Positions 6,754 through 13,058 of a DNA stretch of 13,058 bases are shown here, one piece after another (the stretch's first letter is position 1; the number at the start of each line of letters is the position of its first letter). Location of the stretch: NCBI GenBank assembly GCA_949285775.1, contig CASEAD010000155.1:1-13058 (forward strand). The letters are read 5' to 3'. Origin of the DNA: an uncultured bacterium. Its GTDB lineage: Bacteria > Bacillota_I > Bacilli_A > RF39 > UBA660. The translations under genes were made by a program, and so were the position numbers. Below the pieces are notes generated by a model. The model was given only the letters and a program-made list of their open reading frames with translations, was not told the DNA's origin and did no database searches.

Positions 6754-7812
6754 GTGAGGTTTGATGTTGTATTAGATTTTTATAGGGAAAATAAGAAGTT
6801 ATTTAGAGTTATTGCTATTATATTGGTTGTTTTGGTATGTATGAAGGTTATTATAGAGGTTAGGAATGGTTTTAGAGTTGCAAGGACTGAGCATGTGTAT
6901 GTGGTTAATACTTATGGGTATTCTTATAAGGATAAGTTAATTACTACTTATTATGATTATGAAGATATTGTTGATACTTATAGATTAGAGAGTATTTTAG
7001 ATGAGAGTGATTTTGATAATAATGATTATATTATGTTTTTTATTGATGGGTATGGTTGTGAAGAGGTGTTTGAGTTTAATGATTTGAGGTTAAAGAGTGA
7101 TAGGGTTATATTATATTTTGATTATTATATTGATTGTGATAGGGAATGTGAGGAAAATGAATATAATATGTTTTTAATTCCTATTAAGAAAGGTGCTTAT
7201 ATAGATTTGCCTAAGATTGAGATTGAGTATGAGAGTATTGGGGGAGATGAGGCTTGTGATGATGTTATTATAGATAAGCCAATATTATATTTGTATCCTC
7301 CTTCTGATATGGAAGTTAGTGTTAGGTTAGAAAATAGTAGTGTGATTAAGACTAGTTATCCTAAGTATAATGATGGTTGGAAAGTATACGCTATGAGTGA
7401 TGGTAGTTTATATGATAGTGATTCAAAGTATTATTATGCTTTATATTGGGATGAATATAGTGATTATAGGGTTGATTTTAGTGAGGGGTTTTATGTTACT
7501 AGGGATAATGCTTTAGAGTTTTTGGAAGAGAAGTTAAGTATTATTGGTCTTAATGATAGGGAGAGAAATGAGTTTATAATGTATTGGTTACCTAAGTTAG
7601 AGGATAATGAGGAGAGTTTAGTATATTTTGAGCTTACTTTGGAGAGAGAAGAGCATAATAAGTTAATTATTAATCCTAGTCCTGACTCTATGTTAAGGGT
7701 AAATATGCATGTTAAGAAAGTTGATGGTTATGTTGATATAGAAGAACAGGAGTTAGTATCTTTTGAGAGAGTGGGTTTTGTAGCGGTTGAATGGGGGGGA
7801 ACTATTTATTAG
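6754..7812 (+). CDS. Membrane-anchored protein of unknown function inserted between tadA and tadB
   Basis: A 352-residue protein with one N-terminal helix (about 18-36) and a large, probably extracytoplasmic part. The first half (about 45-165) is rich in Tyr/Asp and carries Cys101, Cys128 and Cys132, with Cys168 near the junction; these could form disulfides or bind metal. The second half (about 172-352) looks like a compact conserved domain: KPILYLYPP, then YPKYNDGW, YYALYWDE, FSEGFYV, NEFIMYWLPKLEDN, PSPDSMLRV and the ending ERVGFVAVEWGG. I recall similar strings in clostridial proteins of unknown function but cannot name the family. The start is GTG at 6754, with CAGGGA 6 bases upstream and only 2 bases after the tadA stop. 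Its position inside the Tad operon suggests an accessory or surface component. Confidence 0.75.
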   Translation: MRFDVVLDFYRENKKLFRVIAIILVVLVCMKVIIEVRNGFRVARTEHVYVVNTYGYSYKDKLITTYYDYEDIVDTYRLESILDESDFDNNDYIMFFIDGYGCEEVFEFNDLRLKSDRVILYFDYYIDCDRECEENEYNMFLIPIKKGAYIDLPKIEIEYESIGGDEACDDVIIDKPILYLYPPSDMEVSVRLENSSVIKTSYPKYNDGWKVYAMSDGSLYDSDSKYYYALYWDEYSDYRVDFSEGFYVTRDNALEFLEEKLSIIGLNDRERNEFIMYWLPKLEDNEESLVYFELTLEREEHNKLIINPSPDSMLRVNMHVKKVDGYVDIEEQELVSFERVGFVAVEWGGTIY

Positions 7813-7847
7813 TTATTGGTAATATAGAATAAAGAGTAGGTGATTAT

Positions 7848-8837
7848 ATGGGTCCTTTGAATGTGATACATGTTGTTATTATGGTTATTGTTTTGGTATT
7901 GTTAGTTTTGTTATTTAAGGTTAATAATTCTATTAAGTTAGAGCGTAGGATAGGGAGATATAGTACTTATCCTGTTAATGATGAGGATGCTAGTTTGATG
8001 GGGAGTCTTGAAAGTAGGTATAATCACTTTGTTAGAAAGTTAGAGAGTAAAGTTAAGGGTAATGGTATAATTGGTAAGATTGCTAATAGATATAATAAGT
8101 ATATTATTGTTGGGGATGATGTTAATCCGGTTAGGTTTATTATTAATAAGTTAGTTATTGGTATATGTTTTGTTTTTATAGTTATTGTTTCTTTGGCTTT
8201 GAGGGGTAGTGTTATTAGTTTTTTAGGATTTATATTTAGTTTTATAGTTGGTTATTATATATATGATATTTTTTTGATGGTTAATAATAAGGTTAAGATT
8301 AAGAGGATAAAGAATGATATGTTAAGAGCAGTTATTATTATGAATAATGCTTTTAAAGCTGGTAAGAGTATAATGCAAGCGGTGGATATTGCTAGAAGGG
8401 AGTTACCAAGTCCTATTAGTAGGGAGTTTGATAAGATTTATCAGGATATGTTATATGGGTTATCTGCAGATGTTGTGTTTGATAGGTTTGCTAAGAGGGT
8501 TGATATAGAGGAGGTTAGATATATTTCTTCGTCTTTGACTATTTTGAATAATACTGGTGGTAATATTGTTAGTGTTTTTGATTCGATTGAGAAGACTTTG
8601 TTTGATAAGAAAAAATTGGATGAGGAGTTAAAGAATGCTACAGCGGCATCTAATTTGGTTGTTAAGGTATTAATGGCTATTCCTTTTATATTTATTCTTC
8701 TTATTTATGTTATTAGTCCTGATTATTTTGATCCTTTGTTTTCTAGTGTTTTGGGATATTTTATATTATTTATTATGATAATTATGTTTATTGTATTTGT
8801 TTTGATACTTAATAAGGTTATGAAGGTTAAGGTGTAA
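7848..8837 (+). CDS. tadB: TadB inner-membrane platform protein
   Basis: The 329-residue layout is that of TadB: an N-terminal helix (4-24), a cytoplasmic stretch, a helix pair (about 99-119, 122-143), a T2SS-F/GspF-like cytoplasmic domain (about 158-265), and two C-terminal helices (about 270-289, 301-323). Typical TadB features are AVIIMNNAFKAGKSIMQAVD and the following pattern with LPSPISREFDKIYQDMLYG and LTILNNTGGNI. It would pair with TadC to form the platform turned by TadA. The ATG has AGGTGAT placed as in tadZ. The 35-base gap before it contains no convincing promoter, so it should be co-transcribed with the upstream genes. Confidence 0.92.
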   Translation: MGPLNVIHVVIMVIVLVLLVLLFKVNNSIKLERRIGRYSTYPVNDEDASLMGSLESRYNHFVRKLESKVKGNGIIGKIANRYNKYIIVGDDVNPVRFIINKLVIGICFVFIVIVSLALRGSVISFLGFIFSFIVGYYIYDIFLMVNNKVKIKRIKNDMLRAVIIMNNAFKAGKSIMQAVDIARRELPSPISREFDKIYQDMLYGLSADVVFDRFAKRVDIEEVRYISSSLTILNNTGGNIVSVFDSIEKTLFDKKKLDEELKNATAASNLVVKVLMAIPFIFILLIYVISPDYFDPLFSSVLGYFILFIMIIMFIVFVLILNKVMKVKV

Positions 8838-8839
8838 GT

Positions 8840-9541
8840 ATGGATAAGAGATATGATTTGGCTAGAATGGTATATAGTGATAGGAGTATAAAGAGATTAG
8901 ATAAGAAGATAAAGTTATTAGGGAGTAATAGTAAGATTAATACAATTGTATTTTTGAATTTTCGAATTATTAGTTTTATTATTATATTTTTTGTGATATT
9001 ATATATTAGTAGTTTTGGTTATGTTTTAGCTCCTGTTATTAGTATATTGTATTATTATTTTTTGGAAAAGATTGTTATAGATAGTGAGATAAAGAGAAGG
9101 CAGGTTAGTATAGAAGGAGAAGGGATTAATTTTTTTGAGATTCTTACTTTGGCAATAGATGCCGGTAGGAATTTAGAAGGGGCTATTAGAATTACGGTGG
9201 ATAATACTAAGGGGTTACTTCCGATTGAGTTTAATGAGGTACTTAGGGAAGTTAAATATGGTAAGAGTCTTACGGAAGCAATGATGGATATGCAGGGGAG
9301 GATTCCTTCGGATAGTATTAATAATATTATTTTATCATTGGTTGAGTCAGATATTTATGGTAGTAGTGTTATTAGTAATTTAAATAGTCAGGTTGATTAT
9401 TTGAGAGAGAAGAGGAAGATGGAAGTTAAGGGAGAAATTGCTAAGGTTCCTATTAAGATAAGTATTATATCGGTATTATTTTTTGTTCCACTTGTTCTTT
9501 TGATTATATTAGGGCCAGTACTTCTTAGTTATGTTGGCTAA
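8840..9541 (+). CDS. tadC: TadC inner-membrane platform protein
   Basis: A 233-residue protein with helices at about 39-57, 60-78 and 206-231 around a GspF-like cytoplasmic domain. The latter contains INFFEILTLAIDAGRNLEGA, FNEVLREVKYGKSLTEAM and SNLNSQVDYLREKRKMEVK, characteristic of TadC. It is shorter than many TadC proteins, with little before the first helix, but complete at the C-terminus. The start lies 2 bases after the tadB stop, with AAGGTG inside the end of tadB as ribosome site. It is the last gene of the pilus operon. No strong terminator follows, so some readthrough into yebC is likely. Confidence 0.9.
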   Translation: MDKRYDLARMVYSDRSIKRLDKKIKLLGSNSKINTIVFLNFRIISFIIIFFVILYISSFGYVLAPVISILYYYFLEKIVIDSEIKRRQVSIEGEGINFFEILTLAIDAGRNLEGAIRITVDNTKGLLPIEFNEVLREVKYGKSLTEAMMDMQGRIPSDSINNIILSLVESDIYGSSVISNLNSQVDYLREKRKMEVKGEIAKVPIKISIISVLFFVPLVLLIILGPVLLSYVG

Positions 9542-9547
9542 TGGGTA

Positions 9548-9575
9548 TTGACTTTTAATATATTTTTATTAAAAT
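9548..9575 (+). promoter_or_regulatory. Promoter of yebC
   Basis: TTGACT (9548-9553) and TAAAAT (9570-9575) are separated by 16 bases. The spacer contains an AT-only inverted repeat (TTTAAT ... ATTAAA), which may be chance in this composition. It lies wholly in the tadC-yebC gap and lets yebC be expressed apart from the pilus genes. Confidence 0.55.
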
Positions 9576-9601
9576 ATTTACATAAAGAGGAAGGTGATAT
9601 T

Positions 9602-10321
9602 ATGTCAGGTCATAGTAAATGGTCTACTATTAAGAGAAAAAAGGGTGCTATTGATGCAGAGAGAGGAAAGATTTTTCAGAAGTTAGCTAAGGAGATATAT
9701 GTTGCTGCTAAGAATGGGGATATTGATCCGGCTAATAATTCTGCTCTTAGGTTAGTTATTGAGAAAGCTAAAGCGGAGAATATGCCTAAGTCTAATATTC
9801 AGAATGCTATAGATAAGGCAAAGAATAAATCTAATGGTGAGGATTATGAGGCTGTTAGATATGAGGGTTATGGTCCTGGTGGTATGGCTATTATGATTGA
9901 TTGTTTGACAGATAATAAGAATAGGACTGCTTCTTTTGTACGTAGTTGTTTAACTAAAAGAGGGGGTAATTTAGGGACTGATGGTTCTGTTAGTTATTTG
10001 TTTAAGAGGCGTGGTGTAATTGTTTTAGGAAAAGATTATGATGAAGATAAGGTTATGGAAGATGTTTTGGAATTAGATATAGAGGATATGGTAGTTAATG
10101 ATGAAGATTATACTATTTATACTAGTCCTGATAATTTTATAGTTGTTAAGGATAGTTTAGATAGTATGGGGTATGATAATTATATTATGAGTGAGGTTAC
10201 ATATGTAGCGGATAATTATGTGAGTTTGGATGATGAAGTTAAGGAAAGGGCTATTAGTTTAATTTGTTCTTTAGAAGAATTAGATGATGTTCAGGATGTT
10301 TATCATAATTTGGAATTATAA
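9602..10321 (+). CDS. yebC: YebC/TACO1-family translation or transcription factor
   Basis: A full-length YebC family protein of 239 residues, the usual length. Recognisable blocks are GHSKWSTIKRKKGAIDAERG at the N-terminus, the MPKSNIQNAIDKA motif, YEGYGPGGMAIMIDCLTDNK, the GGNLGTDGSVSYLF block and the EVTYV segment near the C-terminus. The family was first described as DNA-binding regulators; TACO1 and related YebC proteins are now linked to translation of difficult sequences such as proline runs. It would act in the cytoplasm and is a housekeeping gene, not part of the pilus. The ATG at 9602 was chosen over the in-frame ATT-region start 54 bases upstream because GAGGAAGGTGAT precedes it and the family begins MSGHSKW/MAGHSKW. 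Confidence 0.96.
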   Translation: MSGHSKWSTIKRKKGAIDAERGKIFQKLAKEIYVAAKNGDIDPANNSALRLVIEKAKAENMPKSNIQNAIDKAKNKSNGEDYEAVRYEGYGPGGMAIMIDCLTDNKNRTASFVRSCLTKRGGNLGTDGSVSYLFKRRGVIVLGKDYDEDKVMEDVLELDIEDMVVNDEDYTIYTSPDNFIVVKDSLDSMGYDNYIMSEVTYVADNYVSLDDEVKERAISLICSLEELDDVQDVYHNLEL

Positions 10322-10323
10322 AT

Positions 10324-10360
10324 AAAAGAATATACTTTGTTTTGGTATATTCTATTTCTT
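10324..10360. terminator. Bidirectional terminator between convergent yebC and the FemABX gene
   Basis: AGAATATAC (10327-10335) pairs perfectly with GTATATTCT (10345-10353) around a 9-base loop. On the + strand ATTTCTTTTT follows. On the minus strand TTTATT follows. The stem overlaps the TAG stop of the minus-strand gene (10352-10354), so one hairpin serves both genes. Confidence 0.8.
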
Positions 10361-11521
10361 TTTAACGAAGTTATTTAATTTGTACATCATATCGTTTATT
10401 ATTAAATCAAATGTGTTAGAGTATTCTACGATGTTTCCGTTATATCCTGATTTAGTAGTATATGTTTTAGATATAGAGATATCTCCTAAATCAAATTTGG
10501 TACATCCTTTAGAGATGTATTTTTTTATTATTTCCCATTTTATGATAGGGATGCTTCTAATGTGTTCAAAGTTTTTGTTATATCCATCTGTTATAAATAT
10601 TATTTCTCTTTGATTATTTATTATACCTACTGTTGATAGTATTCCGCCTTGAGGGTATAGTTTATAGATATTAGTGCCATTTATTATTTCGTTACTGTAT
10701 TTAGTAATTAATTTATCAGAAGTCATTTTTTTTGATAGTAAGTTGTTGGATTTTTTGATATTGGGATTTTTTAGTTTTTGATTTAGTCTTTCGTTATTTA
10801 TTTCTTCTTTTTTTAGTAAGTATCTATAGTTATTTATATATGTAGCGGGTTCTAATTTGGCAAAATAAAACTCAAATTTATTACTGGGGTTATTGAAGAT
10901 GTTAATCATATTTTTATAGTATGGTTTGTTATCAGTTAAATTTAGAAAGTCTTCTATATCTTTTTCACTTCCTTGATATATTGTTATTCCTTTTTTTAGA
11001 CAGTCATCTATATTTCTTCTTAAGCTTCTTTTAAAGTTTTTGAAGGTGTTTTCTATGTTGTTTGTGTATAGAATCATTTTGTGTTTAGAGGTATTATTTA
11101 AATAATTATATCCTAATGCTTTAAAAGTATTTATTATACTAGTGTTGTTTTCTTTTAAAATAAAATTACTGGTATAGACTTGATAGTTTATTAAAGGAGT
11201 TATTCTAATATAGACATAATTTAGTTTTTTTAAGTATGTTTTTAATTCGTTTGTAAATGTTTTTAATAGTTCGGTATTGTTAAAGTCTATTAAGTAGCCA
11301 TTTGGTACATATCCATATTTGTATTTATTATTTATTTTTTTTTCTAATATCATAGTAGCAGCATGGACGTTTTCATTTTCATCTATTAGTCCTAAATATA
11401 GTTTTTTATAGTTTTTAGTTTCTTCTAGGGTAGCATATTCTATGCTTTGTTTATAGTTTTTTCTGCTATGGATATTGGAATAATTTTTGAATTGTAATTC
11501 TGTTAATTCTATTATAGTCAT
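10352..11521 (-). CDS. FemABX-family peptidoglycan interpeptide-bridge peptidyltransferase
   Basis: The 389 residues fit the FemA/FemB/FemX family, which uses aminoacyl-tRNA to add amino acids to the lysine side chain of lipid II. Features are two GNAT-like halves; NFKRSLRRNIDDCLKKGITI (162-181), a typical FemABX segment; a Lys/Asn-rich helical arm at about 232-283, where FemA has its coiled-coil arm; QGGILS (291-296); and the C-terminal FDLGDIS and GYNGNIVEYSNTFDLIIN blocks. The amino acid added cannot be told. The coding strand is rich in A and C, the opposite of the + strand genes, because the + strand keeps its G/T bias here. AAGGAGG lies 5 bases before the ATG. Confidence 0.88.
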   Translation of the reverse strand: MTIIELTELQFKNYSNIHSRKNYKQSIEYATLEETKNYKKLYLGLIDENENVHAATMILEKKINNKYKYGYVPNGYLIDFNNTELLKTFTNELKTYLKKLNYVYIRITPLINYQVYTSNFILKENNTSIINTFKALGYNYLNNTSKHKMILYTNNIENTFKNFKRSLRRNIDDCLKKGITIYQGSEKDIEDFLNLTDNKPYYKNMINIFNNPSNKFEFYFAKLEPATYINNYRYLLKKEEINNERLNQKLKNPNIKKSNNLLSKKMTSDKLITKYSNEIINGTNIYKLYPQGGILSTVGIINNQREIIFITDGYNKNFEHIRSIPIIKWEIIKKYISKGCTKFDLGDISISKTYTTKSGYNGNIVEYSNTFDLIINDMMYKLNNFVKKK

Positions 11522-11542
11522 AACTTCCTCCTTGTTTATTTT

Positions 11543-11571
11543 ATTATAACATATTAGTTAATAATTTGTAA
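11543..11571 (-). promoter_or_regulatory. Promoter of the FemABX gene
   Basis: Read on the minus strand, TTACAA (11566-11571) is followed after 17 bases by TATAAT (11543-11548). A TG at -1/-2 of the -10 gives an extended element (TGTTATAAT). Transcription would begin near 11536 and the ribosome site AAGGAGG (11527-11533) follows at once. Confidence 0.7.
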
Positions 11572-11632
11572 ATAATAATTGTAGTGTGATTTATATATAA
11601 AAATGATACTTTGTAAGGTTATATTTTAGTAT

Positions 11633-11820
11633 TTAATAGTATTGAGATTTACATTTTTTTATCACTAAATATTCCCTGTTCATATAGTCCTTTGAAAATT
11701 CCCAATAATTTTCATTTTCTTTGTCTTTACTAAACATTTGTGTTTGATTAATCTATCAAATAAATCTTTAAAGTAATTTACTAGTTTTTCAAGTTGTTTA
11801 TTATCTTTTTTTATGAAAAA
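11633..11820 (-). pseudogene. Possible frameshifted remnant of an unidentified coding sequence
   Basis: Two minus-strand reading frames look protein-like and join end to end. One runs from about 11817 and includes KKDNKQLEKLVNYFKDLFDR. The other, ending at a TAA at 11633-11635, includes NQTQMFSKDKENENYWEFSK and continues through DYMNREYLVIKK. A one-base shift near 11750 would fuse them. Neither piece has a good ribosome site, and I recognise no family. It lies where the G/T bias of the + strand ends, consistent with debris of an acquired segment. This could also be chance open sequence. Confidence 0.3.
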
Positions 11821-11838
11821 TTTTAAACTGTTTTGCAC

Positions 11839-11905
11839 AAAAAAATGGGTACCCCAGGCGAGATGAATGCTCACATACCAAGTATGCTTACTGGCTTTGC
11901 CAACA
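11839..11905 (-). other. Cluster of short hairpins in a relatively GC-rich patch
   Basis: Within about 65 bases lie TGGC-TTT-GCCA (11892-11902), CATAC-CAA-GTATG (11874-11886) and the palindrome GGGTACCC (11847-11854). The last is followed on the minus strand by seven T (11839-11845). It is far richer in G and C than its surroundings. Candidates are the end of a decayed mobile element with subterminal palindromes (IS200/IS605-like), a small structured RNA ending in a T run, or a terminator region for the broken gene upstream. No transposase is recognisable nearby. The 11522-11964 gap otherwise holds only the FemABX promoter and the coding remnant. Confidence 0.35.
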
Positions 11906-11964
11906 CATCGTTATTCCTTCACAAGTATCCCATTTACATATATATTATAGCATATAATTTCATT

Positions 11965-12912
11965 TTATTCACATTTTTTTTGCTTTTTATATTCTTCGAT
12001 GTAAATTTGGCTAACATATTCAATTGTCATATCATTATATTTGTAAATTTTTTTCTTTGAATATGGAAATTGATAACAATAATCTTGATTATTTTTAATA
12101 TTTTTTCTTTTACAAATATCTTGGAATTTAGTTGAAGTAAATTCATGAGTTGGTCCAAGAGATAGTTCTAATGTTTCTTTTATCTTTTTTATTACTTCAT
12201 TAGTTGTATACGGATGTGTTTTGTCTATATTCTTTGGAACATTAATTATTGTCGCTTTTTCTCCACCATCTTTAACAATTGTATATTTGATATCTGCCTC
12301 TGATTCTTTTTTAGTGGATACTAATCTCAATGTTTGACTTAATGATTCATCCGAATCTAATTCTTTTTTTACTTTCTCAAGCATCAATAAATTAGAAGGA
12401 TTTAAAATTAAAGATGAACCATCTTTATCTTCGCCGGGATTAACTAAAGCAATATATGGTGTAATTTTTTCATTCAAATTGTAATTTGGAAATTGTTTTT
12501 TAAAAAATTTGTTATAGTTCGTTAAACATCTTTGAAAAGCAGGCGATAATATAAAGTCATATTATGGTAATATAAGATGTGTTGCTTTATTTCTAATATT
12601 TCTGATAAATGATATATTGTTTTTTGTTTTATCTGTGGTACTTGTAAATATTTTTTCTACACATTCGTCAAGTCCAATTGTTCTATTAGAATCATCTTTA
12701 TAATTTATTACATTGATGTTTTTTGCTTTATTAATTAAGAATGCTTTTAATAATAATTCCCAGGCATTACAAATAAAAAAGCAAAATCCCTCAGTTCTAT
12801 AATTAATGGTTGGTTTATTAATGATCTCAATTGACATTAAATATGCTTCTTCAGATTTATTTAACAATGCATTAATGTATTTATTTAATTCGTCTGTTTT
12901 GATAAATATCAT
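11965..12912 (-). pseudogene. DUF3644-like protein interrupted by one in-frame TAA
   Basis: Read on the minus strand, this is a single frame of 316 codons broken only by TAA at 12562-12564 (codon 117). The upstream part carries KPTINYRTEGFCFFICNAWE and LLLKAF, the hallmark of DUF3644 proteins as I remember them, and ends IRNIRNKATHLILP. The frame then continues after the stop as YDFILSPAFQRCLTNYNKFF and on to a natural TAA at 11965, giving the length expected of the whole family. R107 to H112 (RNKATH) fits the RX4-6H motif of HEPN-type RNases, so a defence or toxin-like role is possible (inference). GAA to TAA would explain the break. Alternatively two pieces are made: 116 residues, and a 170-residue part from TTG at 12477. 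Base use lacks the G/T bias of its neighbours, suggesting transfer. Confidence 0.8.
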
Positions 12913-12963
12913 CTCCTTTTAATTTATTATTACATAATGACTTTCCTAATTTAAGTTATTATA
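12913..12963 (-). promoter_or_regulatory. Possible -10 element and unusual ribosome site of the DUF3644-like gene
   Basis: On the minus strand TATAAT lies at 12958-12963; no good -35 was found. AAAAGGAG (12913-12920) abuts the ATG at 12912 with no spacer, which is too close for normal initiation there. The rest of the right edge (12964-13058) shows nothing I can name. Confidence 0.3.
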
Positions 12964-13058
12964 TAATCATTCCTTCAATTCAGCGAAATAAAGTATTTAT
13001 GTTACTGACAACATAGAATTAATTTAGATGATCCTTTATGTTGAAAAATATAGCAAAA

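Noticed and set aside
9542..9601. Terminator between tadC and yebC
   Set aside because: The only inverted repeat is made entirely of A-T pairs with no following T run, and it lies inside the yebC promoter.
10380..10613. + strand frame antisense to the FemABX gene
   Set aside because: The minus-strand frame has the conserved C-terminal FemABX blocks here, and the + frame has no start signals.
11680..11874. Minus-strand 64-codon frame starting MSIHLAWGTHF
   Set aside because: Its start lies within the hairpin cluster and the palindrome, with no ribosome site. Only its later part may be genuine coding debris, and that is reported separately.
11833..12060. + strand 75-codon frame over the hairpin cluster and the end of the DUF3644-like gene
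   Set aside because: It runs antisense into the well-supported DUF3644-like frame and is dominated by Phe, Leu and Ile from AT-rich sequence; no ribosome site.
12562..12564. Recoding of TAA as a sense codon
   Set aside because: TAA ends several intact genes here (tadA, tadB, tadC, yebC), so a changed code is not supported.

Overview
The window is very AT-rich DNA from a low-GC bacterium using the standard bacterial code: TGA ends the first gene, and tryptophan is TGG. There is no secretin, outer-membrane gene or LPXTG sorting motif. A FemABX-type enzyme and AGGTGAT-type Shine-Dalgarno sites point to a monoderm Firmicute or Bacilli relative, possibly an uncultured gut lineage (inference; no taxonomic marker beyond YebC). 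From about 80 to about 11,640 the + strand is very poor in C and rich in G and T, whichever strand carries the gene. This looks like strong replication-strand asymmetry. It disappears from about 11,650 to the right end and in the first ~60 bases.

Layout. (1) 177-1684: a translationally coupled pair, a membrane-anchored XRE regulator and a six-helix membrane protein, closed by a terminator that overlaps the second stop codon. (2) 2001-3836: a large, very acidic surface protein with a signal peptide, dockerin-like, cohesin-like and cadherin-like beta-sandwich modules and a C-terminal membrane anchor; it has its own promoter and terminator. (3) 3911-9541: a compact Tad/Flp-type pilus operon: two TadE/TadG-like pseudopilins, a TadZ/CpaE-type ATPase, the TadA/CpaF motor ATPase, an unfamiliar 352-residue membrane-anchored protein, then the TadB and TadC platform proteins. 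No prepilin peptidase, canonical Flp pilin or CpaB is present in the window. (4) 9602-10321: yebC, with its own promoter. (5) 10352-11521, minus strand: a FemABX peptidyltransferase-like gene, convergent with yebC and sharing a bidirectional terminator. (6) 11,650 to the end: a different compositional regime holding frameshifted coding debris, a cluster of small hairpins, and a DUF3644-like gene on the minus strand broken by a single in-frame TAA. It reads as a decaying acquired segment.

The genes of region 3 should work together. TadZ would position the machine at the membrane, TadA would power it, and TadB/TadC would form the inner-membrane platform that extrudes the pseudopilins. The acidic surface protein and the regulator pair upstream may be functionally linked to it, but the sequence shows only proximity. 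The most rewarding items are the reduced Tad locus with its inserted 352-residue component, the pseudopilin lacking Glu+5, the cohesin-plus-dockerin surface protein, and the sharp compositional boundary next to the one-codon-broken DUF3644 gene.
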